Assembly (NCBI RefSeq): GCF_002804065.1
Contig: NZ_CP024955.1
Span: forward strand, 930,001-994,000
Origin: Kyrpidia spormannii
GTDB taxonomy: Bacteria > Bacillota > Bacilli > Kyrpidiales > Kyrpidiaceae
Reading direction: 5' to 3'
Length of the DNA: 64,000 bases
Part shown: positions 18,262 to 26,993 of the stretch, one piece after another
Layout of the letters: the number at the start of each line of letters is the position of its first letter
How positions within the stretch are numbered: position 1 is the first letter of the stretch
Notes under the pieces: generated by a model
What the model saw: the letters and a program-made list of their open reading frames with translations, nothing else
What the model was told of the DNA's origin: nothing
Databases searched by the model: none
Position numbers and translations under genes: made by a program

Positions 18262-18293
18262 CGGAGGGGAGGAATCCCCTCCGTTTGTTTTTG
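18262..18293 (+). terminator. Terminator after clpX
   Basis: CGGAGGGGA and TCCCCTCCG with loop GGAA are followed by TTTGTTTTTG. Confidence 0.85.
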
Positions 18294-18343
18294 TGGGAGC
18301 GCGGCATACTAGTGCCAGACTTTCCGCGAGGGAGGGGGCGGCG

Positions 18344-20032
18344 GTGGGCGCTTTGCTGCTGGCGACGGAAGTGGTTTTTCTGGTGCTGGCCGGGTTTTAT
18401 ATCTGGAATGTCATGAAAAGCCAATCCGGGGGGCGCACCTTTGGCCCATTCTCTGTCCGGGACTCCCGTCGGGACTTGGACGAATGGGCGCGTAAACGGG
18501 AGACTTCGTTGACCGAACCTCTCAATGAAAGGGTGCGCCCTCAACGGTTTGAGGACATCGTTGGCCAATCGGAAGGGATTAAAGCTTTGCGGGCGGCCTT
18601 ATGTGGCCCCCACCCCCAGCATGTGATCCTCTACGGCCCGCCCGGGGTGGGTAAAACTGCTGCTGCCCGCCTAGTGTTGGAGGAGGCCAAGGAGAACCCC
18701 AAGTCTCCTTTCGGGCCGGAGGCCCCCTTCATCGAGGTGGATGCCACCACTGTTCGTTTTGACGAGCGGGGAATCGCCGACCCGCTGATCGGATCGGTGC
18801 ACGACCCGATTTATCAAGGCGCCGGGGCGATGGGGGCCGCGGGCATCCCACAACCGAAACCGGGCGCTGTGACCCGGGCCCACGGGGGCATTCTGTTTAT
18901 CGACGAGATCGGGGAGCTACACCCCATCCAGATGAACAAGTTGCTCAAAGTGTTGGAGGATCGCCGGGTTCTCCTGGAGAGCGCGTATTATCGCCCTGGG
19001 GATTCCGCAATTCCGCCCCATATCCACGATCTGTTCCAAAACGGCCTGCCCGCCGACTTCCGCTTGATCGGGGCCACCACCCGCCCGGCTCACGAACTCC
19101 CGCCGGCCCTGCGCTCCCGATGCGTGGAGATTTATTTTCGCCCTTTATATCCCGATGAATTGGCCCAAATCGCCGAGCGGGCGGCCCGCCGCATCGGGGT
19201 TGAAATCCCCCCTGAGGCGGTTCAGGCGGTGGCCGGGTACGCCGGGAATGGCCGGGACGCGGTCAACCTGGTTCAAATCGCAGCAGGGGCGGTGCAGAAT
19301 GAGGGGAGGGACCGCGTCGAACCCGAGGACGTCGAATGGGTCGTGCAAGTGGCAGGCTATTCTCCACAGCCGCATCACCGGGTGGCCGGCCGGCCCACGG
19401 TGGGATTGGTGCACGGACTAGCGGTTTATGGACCCAACGTCGGGCGCGTGTTGCCGATCGAGGCCAGTGCCCTATATCGGCCGGGTGCTGGCCAGATCCG
19501 AGTGACCGGGGTCATCGATGAGGAAGAGGTGAGCCATGGGGCCCTACGGATGAAACGGCGCTCTGCCGCCCAGGGTTCGGTAGAGAACGCCGAAACGGTT
19601 CTGCGGAGGTTCGGGATTGCCCTGGACGATTGGAGCGTTCACATCAACATTCCCGGCGGGGTGCCGGCAGATGGTCCTTCGGCCGGGTTGGCGATAGCCA
19701 TGGCCATGTATTCGGCGATCCGGGAGATTCCTGTGGACGGCTTTTTGGCGGTAACGGGTGAGATTTCGTTGTCCGGTTCGGTCAAAGCGGTGGGCGGGGT
19801 GCCGGCGAAGATCGAGGCGGCTCGGAAGGCAGGAGCCCGAAGAGTCCTCATTCCCGATGACAATTGGTCGGAGCGGTGGTCTTGTGACCCGGAGCTTGAA
19901 ATCATCCCCGTGCGGGACTTTGGGGAAGCGTTGGTTTATCTCAAGGGGACGCCTTTACCAACCGTCCCGGATCTTCCGGCTCCGGCGGTGGCGGCTGCCG
20001 GCTCGGGGCTGGAGGCGGATGCGTCTTTATAG
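18344..20032 (+). CDS. lonB: ATP-dependent protease LonB
   Basis: Membrane-anchored Lon-type protease, forespore-associated in Bacillus. The GTG at 18344 lies eight bases after GGAGG and gives 562 residues (B. subtilis LonB has about 552). A single N-terminal helix (GALLLATEVVFLVLAGFYIW) anchors it. The AAA+ domain has Walker A GPPGVGKT and Walker B ILFIDEIGEL. The C-terminal Lon protease domain has catalytic Ser in PADGPSAGLAIAM and Lys in KIEAARKAGARRVLIP. The usual lonB-lonA tandem is kept. A sigma-F/G promoter was looked for; only GCATA at 18304 fits and the -10 does not. Confidence 0.93.
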   Translation: MGALLLATEVVFLVLAGFYIWNVMKSQSGGRTFGPFSVRDSRRDLDEWARKRETSLTEPLNERVRPQRFEDIVGQSEGIKALRAALCGPHPQHVILYGPPGVGKTAAARLVLEEAKENPKSPFGPEAPFIEVDATTVRFDERGIADPLIGSVHDPIYQGAGAMGAAGIPQPKPGAVTRAHGGILFIDEIGELHPIQMNKLLKVLEDRRVLLESAYYRPGDSAIPPHIHDLFQNGLPADFRLIGATTRPAHELPPALRSRCVEIYFRPLYPDELAQIAERAARRIGVEIPPEAVQAVAGYAGNGRDAVNLVQIAAGAVQNEGRDRVEPEDVEWVVQVAGYSPQPHHRVAGRPTVGLVHGLAVYGPNVGRVLPIEASALYRPGAGQIRVTGVIDEEEVSHGALRMKRRSAAQGSVENAETVLRRFGIALDDWSVHINIPGGVPADGPSAGLAIAMAMYSAIREIPVDGFLAVTGEISLSGSVKAVGGVPAKIEAARKAGARRVLIPDDNWSERWSCDPELEIIPVRDFGEALVYLKGTPLPTVPDLPAPAVAAAGSGLEADASL

Positions 20033-20036
20033 GCGT

Positions 20037-20065
20037 TTTACACGGCGTCTACATTCCTTTAGAAT
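20037..20065 (+). promoter_or_regulatory. Probable promoter of lonA
   Basis: TTTACA (20037-20042) and TAGAAT (20060-20065) have a 17-bp spacer, 60 bp before the lonA start. Confidence 0.55.
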
Positions 20066-20125
20066 AGGAGTGCTGCACCCCGAATCGGCCGCCTGGGCGG
20101 CAGCGAAGCAGGAGGTGACGGTACC

Positions 20126-22471
20126 GTGGCTCAATCGGTCACATTGCCGTTATTGCCCTTACGAGGGTTGTTGGTGTTCCCAACGATGGTGCTCCATCTC
20201 GACGTGGGACGGGAAAAGTCCGTTCACGCCCTGGAGAGGGCGATGGTGGGGAGTAGGAAGATTCTGCTTGCCTCGCAGATGGAATCTCATGTGGACGACC
20301 CCCAGACCGGGGATATTTACGGGGTGGGGACCGTCGCGGAGATCAAACAGATGCTTAAGCTGCCCAATGGGACGATCCGCGTCCTGGTGGAAGGCTTGAG
20401 CCGGGCGAGGATCCTTCGCTATCTCGAAACGGAGGAAGTGTTTTCGGTCGAGGCGGAAACGGTGGATGAAGATAGTGGAGAACCGACGCCAGAGATCGAA
20501 GCCCGGATGAGAAGCGTTCTGCACCAGTTTGAGCAATATGTGAGTTTGTCGAAAAAGATCACCCATGAAACATATTTGGCCGTTCTGGATATTGAAGAGC
20601 CGGGACGGCTGGCAGACGTGATCGCGTCTCACCTGCCCCTCAAGATCAAAGATAAACAGACCATCCTCGAAGCCTTCGATGTGGAAGAGCGGCTGGAACA
20701 ATTGTTGCGCCTCTTGTCCGACGAGCGGGAGGTCCTGGAACTCGAACGAAAGATCAACCAGCGTGTGCGGCGGCAGATGGAGAAAACTCAAAAGGAATAT
20801 TTTCTCCGGGAACAAATGAAGGCGATTCAGAAGGAATTGGGCGAAAAAGAAGGTCGCCTGGCCGAAGTGGAGCAACTTCGGGAACAGCTCGCCGCCCTGG
20901 AAATGCCGGGTGAGATCCGGGAACGAATCGAAAAAGAGATCGATCGCCTGGAAAAGATCCCCCAGGCCTCGGCCGAGGGATCGGTGGTCCGCACGTACAT
21001 TGACTGGTTGATGTCCCTGCCCTGGAAAGAGCCCGAGCCCCGGGAGATCGATATCGATCGGGCGTCCCAAGTCTTGGACGAAGATCATTACGGATTGGAG
21101 AAAGTGAAAGAGCGGATCCTGGAATATCTCGCAGTACAGAAACTGGCTCATCGGTTAAAAGGGCCTATACTCTGTTTTGTGGGCCCGCCCGGAGTCGGGA
21201 AGACGAGTTTGGCCAAATCGATCGCCCGGGCCCTGGGACGGCGGTTTGTCCGCGTCTCGCTGGGCGGGGTGCGGGATGAGGCGGAGATTCGCGGCCACCG
21301 CCGCACCTATGTGGGGGCGTTGCCCGGGCGTATCATTCAAGGAATGAAACAAGCCGGAGAAATGGATCCCGTTTTCCTCTTGGATGAGATTGACAAAATG
21401 AGCCATGATTTTCGCGGAGATCCGGCGTCGGCTTTGCTTGAGGTACTGGACCCAGAGCAGAATCATACCTTCAGTGACCATTATATCGAGGTGCCCTACG
21501 ATCTGTCCCGGGTGCTCTTCATCACCACCGCCAATGTGGCGTATACGATTCCTCAGCCTCTCCTCGACCGTATGGAGGTGATTCATCTCCCGGGGTATAC
21601 CGAGGTGGAGAAATTGCGGATCGCCAAGGGGTATCTCGTTCCCAAGCAACTGGAGGCCCACGGTTTAACCCGGGATCAACTGTCGATCTCCGACGAGACT
21701 TTGCTCAAAATCATTCGAAGTTATACCCGGGAGGCCGGGGTCCGGAATCTTGAACGGGAAATCGCGGCGGTGTGTCGCAAGGCCGCCCGGATGATTGTCG
21801 ACGGCAAGAAGAAAGTTTCGGTGACGAAAAGTCGGCTTCAAGCTTTTCTCGGCCCCGAACGGTTTCGCTTCGGCACCGCGGAGGAAACGGACCAAGTGGG
21901 GGTGGCCACGGGCCTTGCATGGACCGAGGCGGGCGGGGATACGTTATCCATTGAGGTGGCGGTGGTTCCCGGCAAAGGAAAGCTGACCCTCACCGGCCAG
22001 TTGGGCGACGTGATGAAGGAATCGGCCCAGGCGGCCTTCAGCTACATTCGGTCCCGGGCCCGGCAACTACAGATCCCGCCCGGCTTTCCCGACGAGTACG
22101 ATGTTCACATCCACGTCCCTGAGGGTGCCATTCCTAAAGATGGGCCCAGTGCCGGAATCACCATGGCCACCGCCTTGGTGTCTGCCTTGACAGGGCGTCC
22201 TGTGGCGCGGGAAGTGGCGATGACCGGGGAAATCACCCTGAGGGGAAGGGTGCTGCCCATCGGGGGCGTGAAGGAAAAATGCCTTGGCGCCCACCGAGCC
22301 GGCGTCCAGAAGGTCTTGCTTCCAAAAGATAACGAGAAGGATCTGCAGGACGTACCGGAAGTAGTTCGCCGGCAATTGTCCTTTGTGTACGTGTCCCATA
22401 TGGACGATGTGTTGGCAGAAGCCCTTCGCCCGGTTGCCGAACAAGGGGAGCCGGTCTTGCAACCGACCTGA
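20126..22471 (+). CDS. lon: ATP-dependent protease LonA
   Basis: Cytoplasmic quality-control protease. The 781 residues comprise the LAN substrate domain (about 8-205), a coiled-coil section (about 215-285), and the AAA+ domain with GPPGVGKTS and FLLDEIDKM. The protease domain has the catalytic Ser in [15 protein letters not shown] and the Lys in [15 protein letters not shown]. The GTG start has AGGAGGTGA upstream. engB follows within 14 bp, as in Bacillus. Confidence 0.98.
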   Translation: MAQSVTLPLLPLRGLLVFPTMVLHLDVGREKSVHALERAMVGSRKILLASQMESHVDDPQTGDIYGVGTVAEIKQMLKLPNGTIRVLVEGLSRARILRYLETEEVFSVEAETVDEDSGEPTPEIEARMRSVLHQFEQYVSLSKKITHETYLAVLDIEEPGRLADVIASHLPLKIKDKQTILEAFDVEERLEQLLRLLSDEREVLELERKINQRVRRQMEKTQKEYFLREQMKAIQKELGEKEGRLAEVEQLREQLAALEMPGEIRERIEKEIDRLEKIPQASAEGSVVRTYIDWLMSLPWKEPEPREIDIDRASQVLDEDHYGLEKVKERILEYLAVQKLAHRLKGPILCFVGPPGVGKTSLAKSIARALGRRFVRVSLGGVRDEAEIRGHRRTYVGALPGRIIQGMKQAGEMDPVFLLDEIDKMSHDFRGDPASALLEVLDPEQNHTFSDHYIEVPYDLSRVLFITTANVAYTIPQPLLDRMEVIHLPGYTEVEKLRIAKGYLVPKQLEAHGLTRDQLSISDETLLKIIRSYTREAGVRNLEREIAAVCRKAARMIVDGKKKVSVTKSRLQAFLGPERFRFGTAEETDQVGVATGLAWTEAGGDTLSIEVAVVPGKGKLTLTGQLGDVMKESAQAAFSYIRSRARQLQIPPGFPDEYDVHIHVPEGAIPKDGPSAGITMATALVSALTGRPVAREVAMTGEITLRGRVLPIGGVKEKCLGAHRAGVQKVLLPKDNEKDLQDVPEVVRRQLSFVYVSHMDDVLAEALRPVAEQGEPVLQPT

Positions 22472-22484
22472 GGGGTGAGGGAGT

Positions 22485-23084
22485 ATGCAGGTGACAGAGG
22501 CGATTCTCGCAGGGACCGCAGTTTCCCCCGATCGGTTCCCCAAGGACGGTCTGCCGGAGTTCGCTCTCGTCGGGCGATCTAATGTCGGAAAGTCGTCTCT
22601 CATTAATCGGTTGGCTATGCGGAAAAAACTCGCCCACACCTCGAACACGCCGGGTCGGACCCGGACGCTGAATTTTTATCGAATCAATTCTCGCTTCTAT
22701 CTGGTGGATCTACCGGGGTATGGCTATGCTCAAGTATCGCAAAGTGAACGGCGCCGATGGGGGGCGATGGTGGAGAACTTCCTCGCGAACCGCGAATCGT
22801 TGGCCGGGGTGATCCACGTGGTCGACTTGCGTCACCCCCCCACCGCCGATGACCGGTTGATGGCGGAATGGCTTCGGGTCCATGATCTTGCGGTCCTCGT
22901 GGTCGCCACCAAAGCGGACAAGATCGCCAGAAGCAGGTGGGAAAGCCATCGCCGGCAGGTAGAAGCGACACTGCAGCCGAGTCGGTGCGTCGTATTTTCG
23001 GCCGAAACGGGTTTGGGGCGGGACCAGGTGTGGACCTGGGTTGTCGAGCGGCTATCAGGGCGGGAGGGTCACCCCCCTTCATAA
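22485..23084 (+). CDS. engB: Ribosome biogenesis GTP-binding protein EngB/YsxC
   Basis: Circularly ordered TRAFAC GTPase required for 50S subunit assembly. The motifs are G1 GRSNVGKSSLINRL, G2 PGRTRTLNFY, G3 DLPGYGYAQ, G4 TKADK and G5 SAETG. The length of 199 residues is normal. The gene follows lonA directly and is the last of that operon; hemA has its own promoter downstream. Confidence 0.96.
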   Translation: MQVTEAILAGTAVSPDRFPKDGLPEFALVGRSNVGKSSLINRLAMRKKLAHTSNTPGRTRTLNFYRINSRFYLVDLPGYGYAQVSQSERRRWGAMVENFLANRESLAGVIHVVDLRHPPTADDRLMAEWLRVHDLAVLVVATKADKIARSRWESHRRQVEATLQPSRCVVFSAETGLGRDQVWTWVVERLSGREGHPPS

Positions 23085-23122
23085 ATCGTTCAGAATTTCC
23101 ATCCGGAGATCGAACGGGTCGA

Positions 23123-23131
23123 TGATATAAT
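23123..23131 (+). promoter_or_regulatory. Extended -10 promoter of the hem operon
   Basis: TGATATAAT is a consensus extended -10 (TGnTATAAT), 50 bp before the hemA start. No convincing -35 is seen, which is normal for extended -10 promoters. Confidence 0.65.
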
Positions 23132-23181
23132 AAGATTCAAATGACCCATGCAGCGGACTTGCCATGATTGAGGTGAAGGTT

Positions 23182-24555
23182 ATGCACATCCTGGTGATCG
23201 GCGTCAACCATCGCACTGCGCCCGTGGAAATCCGGGAGCGCTTCAGCATTGGTCCCGAGGAGATGGAAGGGGTCCTCGGGCAGCTCCGGGAAACGCGAAG
23301 TGTTCTTGAAAGTGTCATTTTGTCCACGTGCAACCGAACGGAGATCTATGCGGTGGTGGACGCCCTTCACCCGGGTGAGCAGTTTCTTCGCCTTTTTCTC
23401 GCCAATCTTTCCGGTCTTGACCGGGCGGATTTTACGAGATACATCTATCTGCACGTGAACGACGGGGCGATTCATCATCTGTTTCGGGTGGCGGCGGGGC
23501 TCGATTCGATGGTGCTCGGCGAGACCCAGATTCTCGGCCAAGTCCGGGATGCTTTTGAGCACGCCCAAGCGGCTGGAAACACCGGCGCGGTGTTAAACCA
23601 GTTGTTCCGGCGGGCGATCACCGGGGCCAAGCGAGGCCATACGGAAACGGAGATCGGTCAACACGCGGTGTCCGTGAGCTATGCGGCGGTGGAATTGGCC
23701 CGGAAAGTGTTCGGTTCCATGCGGGATAAAGCGGTGCTGTTGATCGGCGCGGGCAAGATGGGCGAACTGACGGCGACTCACCTGTGGAACCAAGGGGTGA
23801 GCCGGGTGTTGGTGGTAAACCGCACCTGGGAAAGGGCCCGGGAACTGGCGGATCGGTTTTCGGGGGAGGCCTACGACTGGTCCGCCCTGGCGCTGGCTTT
23901 GGCCGAGGCGGACATCGTGATCAGTTCCACCGGAGCTCCGGGGTATGTCCTCCATCAGGACATGGTGGCGAAGGTGTGCCGGCGACGGAGGCAGCGGCCT
24001 TTGTTGCTGATCGATATCGCGGTGCCCCGGGACATGGATCCGGCCATTAATGAGATTTCCGATGCGTTTCTCTATGATATCGATGACCTTCGGGAAGTGG
24101 TGGCCCAAAACCTGCAAGAGCGGCAACGGGCTGCCGTCCGGGTGGAAGATATTCTAGAAGAAGAGATAAGCGGGTTTAAACAGTGGTACAATATGCAAGA
24201 GGTCATCCCCCTCATACGGGATTTGCGGGAGAAAGGCATGCAGGTTCAACGTTCGGTCATGGAGAGCCTGATGAACAAGTTTCCGGACCTCAGCGAACGA
24301 GACCGGGTGGTCCTTCACAAACACACGATGAGTATCGTGAACCAATTGCTTCGCGATCCCATCCTTCAGTTGAAAGCGATGGCGACCGAACCGGAGGCGA
24401 CGTTTTATCTGGAGACGGTCCGGCGGTTGTTTGCGCTTGGAGGGGCCGACGATTCCGGAACCGCCGTCGAACAGGAGGTCGGGGCCCGGGAGAGGGGCGT
24501 TGAGGACATGCCCTTGGGGTCCATGGCCGCACAACAGCGGTTGGGTTCCGTCTAA
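23182..24555 (+). CDS. hemA: Glutamyl-tRNA reductase
   Basis: Reduces glutamyl-tRNA to glutamate-1-semialdehyde, the first committed step of tetrapyrrole synthesis. The ATG at 23182 (start MHILVIGVNHRTAP) sits behind GAGGTGAAGG and gives 457 residues; an ATG six codons upstream is in frame. The catalytic Cys50 is in LSTCNRTEIY. GLDSMVLGETQILGQV, the NADP-fold VLLIGAGKMGEL and RAITGAKRGHTETEIG are conserved. It leads the operon hemA-hemX-sirC-hemC-cobA/hemD-hemB-ahbAB-hemL. Confidence 0.97.
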   Translation: MHILVIGVNHRTAPVEIRERFSIGPEEMEGVLGQLRETRSVLESVILSTCNRTEIYAVVDALHPGEQFLRLFLANLSGLDRADFTRYIYLHVNDGAIHHLFRVAAGLDSMVLGETQILGQVRDAFEHAQAAGNTGAVLNQLFRRAITGAKRGHTETEIGQHAVSVSYAAVELARKVFGSMRDKAVLLIGAGKMGELTATHLWNQGVSRVLVVNRTWERARELADRFSGEAYDWSALALALAEADIVISSTGAPGYVLHQDMVAKVCRRRRQRPLLLIDIAVPRDMDPAINEISDAFLYDIDDLREVVAQNLQERQRAAVRVEDILEEEISGFKQWYNMQEVIPLIRDLREKGMQVQRSVMESLMNKFPDLSERDRVVLHKHTMSIVNQLLRDPILQLKAMATEPEATFYLETVRRLFALGGADDSGTAVEQEVGARERGVEDMPLGSMAAQQRLGSV

Positions 24556-24566
24556 GGTGACGCACG

Positions 24567-25382
24567 GTGCAACTGGCGACTTATATATTTGATGGGATGA
24601 CCGTACTTTATGCTATTAGCGTATTGCTCTATTTTCTCGATTTTCTTAATCCCGATGCCCGCGTGAACCGCGCGGCGTTTGTTGTGTTATGCGTCGTATG
24701 GGGGCTGCAGACTTTTTTTCTGGCATTTCGAACCCGGGAACTGGGGCACTTCCCCGTGTGGTCCACCTCGGAGTCGATGGTCGTTTTCGCCTGGGTGTTA
24801 CTGGCGGTTTCTGTGGTGGCGAACTACTTTTATAAAATCGACCTGTTCACGTTTTTCGCGAATCTCATCGGATTCGCGGTGGTGGCACTGGATACGTTTG
24901 CCCACCGGGGGCCGTCGGCGTCGGTGCCCCGGGAGGGGGACCTGTTGGTCATGCACGTGGGGATGGCGTTTCTCAGTTATACGGCCTTCTCATTGGCGTG
25001 CATTTTTTCGGTGATGTTTCTCATTCAGGAGAGGCTTCTCAAAGCCAAACGTTTTACCGCCACATTCCGGCGCCTGCCGGCCCTGGATCGGTTGGACCGC
25101 CTGGCTTATCGTATGGTTTTGATCGGGTTTCCACTGCTGCTGATCTCGATGATTCTCGGGGCGATCTGGACGGTTCTCCAGTATGGACGTCCCTTGTTGT
25201 GGGATGCAAAGCCCTTGGCTTCCCTGTTGTTGTTGCTTCTGTACGGGGCCGTGATTTATCTTCGGGTGACCTCCCGCTGGCCGGTTCGGCGGGCGGCCTG
25301 GCTTACGGTGGCGGGGTTTGGCGGCGTTGTCCTGAATTATCTGGTGGTGGGTATGTATTTCTCCCAGTTCCACCGCTGGTGA
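24567..25382 (+). CDS. hemX: HemX-like cytochrome c assembly-type membrane protein
   Basis: A 271-residue integral membrane protein with about eight hydrophobic helices, of the CcsA/HemX family. Characteristic parts are FPVWSTSESMVVFAW, HVGMAFLSYTAFSLAC and ISMILGAIWTV. In B. subtilis HemX lowers the amount of HemA protein, so this may be a feedback partner of the glutamyl-tRNA reductase. The GTG start at 24567 has only a modest AAGGTGA upstream, suggesting coupling to hemA 11 bp away. Confidence 0.87.
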   Translation: MQLATYIFDGMTVLYAISVLLYFLDFLNPDARVNRAAFVVLCVVWGLQTFFLAFRTRELGHFPVWSTSESMVVFAWVLLAVSVVANYFYKIDLFTFFANLIGFAVVALDTFAHRGPSASVPREGDLLVMHVGMAFLSYTAFSLACIFSVMFLIQERLLKAKRFTATFRRLPALDRLDRLAYRMVLIGFPLLLISMILGAIWTVLQYGRPLLWDAKPLASLLLLLLYGAVIYLRVTSRWPVRRAAWLTVAGFGGVVLNYLVVGMYFSQFHRW

Positions 25383-25396
25383 ACGGAGGTGGCGTA

Positions 25397-26128
25397 TTGA
25401 CGGGGGAGAAAGAGTTGCGGTGTGATTACCTCCTCGCGTTGGATTTGCGGGGGCTGCCGGTCCTGGTGGTGGGAGGCGGGGCTGTAGGAGCTCGGAAGAC
25501 TGAGGGGCTCATCCAGTGTGGCGCCCGGGTGACGGTGGTGAGTCCGAAGCTGGCGCCACAACTCGAACGCCGGGTTCGGGAGGGGGCGGTGCGCTGGGAA
25601 CCCCGGGAGTACCACGTGGGAGAAGCCGGGGCGTACCGGTTGGTTTTTGCGGCGGCCGGGAATCCGGAAGTCAACCGGCGGGTGGCGGAGGATGCCCGGG
25701 CTTCGGGGGTCTGGATCAATGTCGCCGATCGGCCGGAACTCGGCAATCTCCGGGTTCCCGCCTCATTTCGCCGAGGGCCGTTGACGGTGGCGGTCTCCAC
25801 CGCCGGGGGAAGCCCCTGGTTGGCTCAGGCGTTTCGGAAGCTGTTGGAAGAGGTGATCGACCCCGCTTATGGGCCTTTTGTGGAGCAGATGGTGGAAGCG
25901 AGACAGAGGTTGCGGGCAGCGGGGGTCGGGGTTTCGGAGCGGCGGGAAGCCTTTGCGGAGATTTGGAGGTCTCAGGCGCTGGACAGGTGGCGCTCCGGCG
26001 ATGCGCCGGGGGCGAAGGCGGTTGTCGAAGCCATTCTAGGGAGATGGGGGGCGGGGGATCATGGGGATTCTGCGGATCGGCTCGCGAAAAAGCGCTCTGG
26101 CCATGACCCAGACCCGCTGGGTGATTGA
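25397..26128 (+). CDS. Precorrin-2 dehydrogenase / siroheme synthase (SirC/Met8 type)
   Basis: Oxidises precorrin-2 to sirohydrochlorin with NAD and may also insert iron. A TTG at 25397 six bases after GGAGGT gives 243 residues. The Rossmann motif is LPVLVVGGGAVGARKTEGL, followed by VFAAAGNPEVNRRVAEDA and INVADRPELGNLRVPASFRRG. The conserved VAVSTAGGSPWLAQAFRK section carries the region that in Met8p holds the bifunctional active site. The long open frame upstream of the TTG overlaps hemX and is not supported. The 3' end overlaps hemC by 68 bp. The B. subtilis hem operon lacks this gene. Confidence 0.9.
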   Translation: MTGEKELRCDYLLALDLRGLPVLVVGGGAVGARKTEGLIQCGARVTVVSPKLAPQLERRVREGAVRWEPREYHVGEAGAYRLVFAAAGNPEVNRRVAEDARASGVWINVADRPELGNLRVPASFRRGPLTVAVSTAGGSPWLAQAFRKLLEEVIDPAYGPFVEQMVEARQRLRAAGVGVSERREAFAEIWRSQALDRWRSGDAPGAKAVVEAILGRWGAGDHGDSADRLAKKRSGHDPDPLGD

Positions 26129-26993
26129 ACAGTGGCAGAAACGGGTTCCGGGCCTTTCGGCCGAGGTGGTGCCCATGACCACCCGGGGGGATCAGGTTCT
26201 TCACCTGCCGCTTTCCCGGGTGGGCGGCAAGGGCCTCTTTGTCGAAGAAATCGAGCGGGCGCTCCTGGAGAAGCGGATCGACGCCGCGGTGCACAGTTTG
26301 AAAGATTTGCCGGCCCAGTTGGCCCCGGGAACGGTGGTCGGTGCTGTGCCCCGGCGAGAGGATCCCCGGGATGCGGTCATCACCCGGGATGGCCGGCCCT
26401 TTGATGATCTCCCCTCCGGCGCCCGGGTGGGGACGAGCAGCCTGCGCCGGGTGGCCCAGCTGCGCCGATATCGGCCGGACCTTGCATTTATTCCCCTGCG
26501 GGGCAATGTCGATACCCGCCTTCGCAAATTGGCGGCCGGAGAGGTGGATGCGGTGGTTCTGGCAGCGGCCGGGCTTGTGCGGCTCGGGCTCGGGGATCGC
26601 ATCACCGAGCACCTGTCTCCGGAGATTTGTCTGCCCGCCGTCGGTCAAGGAGCGCTGGCCGTGCAGTGCCGGGAAGCCGATGAAGACACCCGGCGATCCC
26701 TGGTGTCTGTGGAAGACGCGGCGGCCCGAAGGACGGTGGAAGCGGAAAGGACTTGTTTGGCGGCGCTGGAGGGGGGATGCCAGGTGCCCATCGGGGCCCT
26801 GGCGGAGATTCGGGATGGACATATTCGATTGGCGGCCATGGTGGGCCGGCCTGACGGGAGTGAATTGTTTCGGGTGGTGGTGCAAGGGGAAGATCCCGCT
26901 GAGGTGGGCCGCCGGGCGGCGGCAGATCTCGTTGAACTCGGTGCCGGCAGAATTCTACAGGAAACCCGGGAGGAGGCGGAACTCGGTGGGTGA
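26061..26993 (+). CDS. hemC: Hydroxymethylbilane synthase (porphobilinogen deaminase)
   Basis: Joins four porphobilinogens into hydroxymethylbilane. The 310 residues begin ILRIGSRKSALAMTQT and include KGLFVEEIERALLE, AVHSLKDLP and GTSSLRR. The dipyrromethane-cofactor Cys lies in LEGGCQVPIGA. The ATG is within the end of the preceding siroheme-synthase gene and the 3' end overlaps cobA-hemD by 8 bp, so translation is probably coupled across the three genes. Confidence 0.96.
   Translation: MGILRIGSRKSALAMTQTRWVIEQWQKRVPGLSAEVVPMTTRGDQVLHLPLSRVGGKGLFVEEIERALLEKRIDAAVHSLKDLPAQLAPGTVVGAVPRREDPRDAVITRDGRPFDDLPSGARVGTSSLRRVAQLRRYRPDLAFIPLRGNVDTRLRKLAAGEVDAVVLAAAGLVRLGLGDRITEHLSPEICLPAVGQGALAVQCREADEDTRRSLVSVEDAAARRTVEAERTCLAALEGGCQVPIGALAEIRDGHIRLAAMVGRPDGSELFRVVVQGEDPAEVGRRAAADLVELGAGRILQETREEAELGG

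Noticed and set aside
18293..18343. Earlier GTG start and sigma-F promoter for lonB
   Set aside because: The GTG at 18293 overlaps the clpX terminator, and GCATA at 18304 lacks a matching -10.
24998..25396. Long upstream extension of the SirC-type gene
   Set aside because: It overlaps hemX, shows no homology, and the TTG at 25397 is preceded by GGAGGT.
26341..26985. 215-residue N-terminal extension of cobA-hemD
   Set aside because: It lies wholly inside hemC in another frame; the GTG at 26986 with its ribosome binding site starts exactly at the CobA domain.
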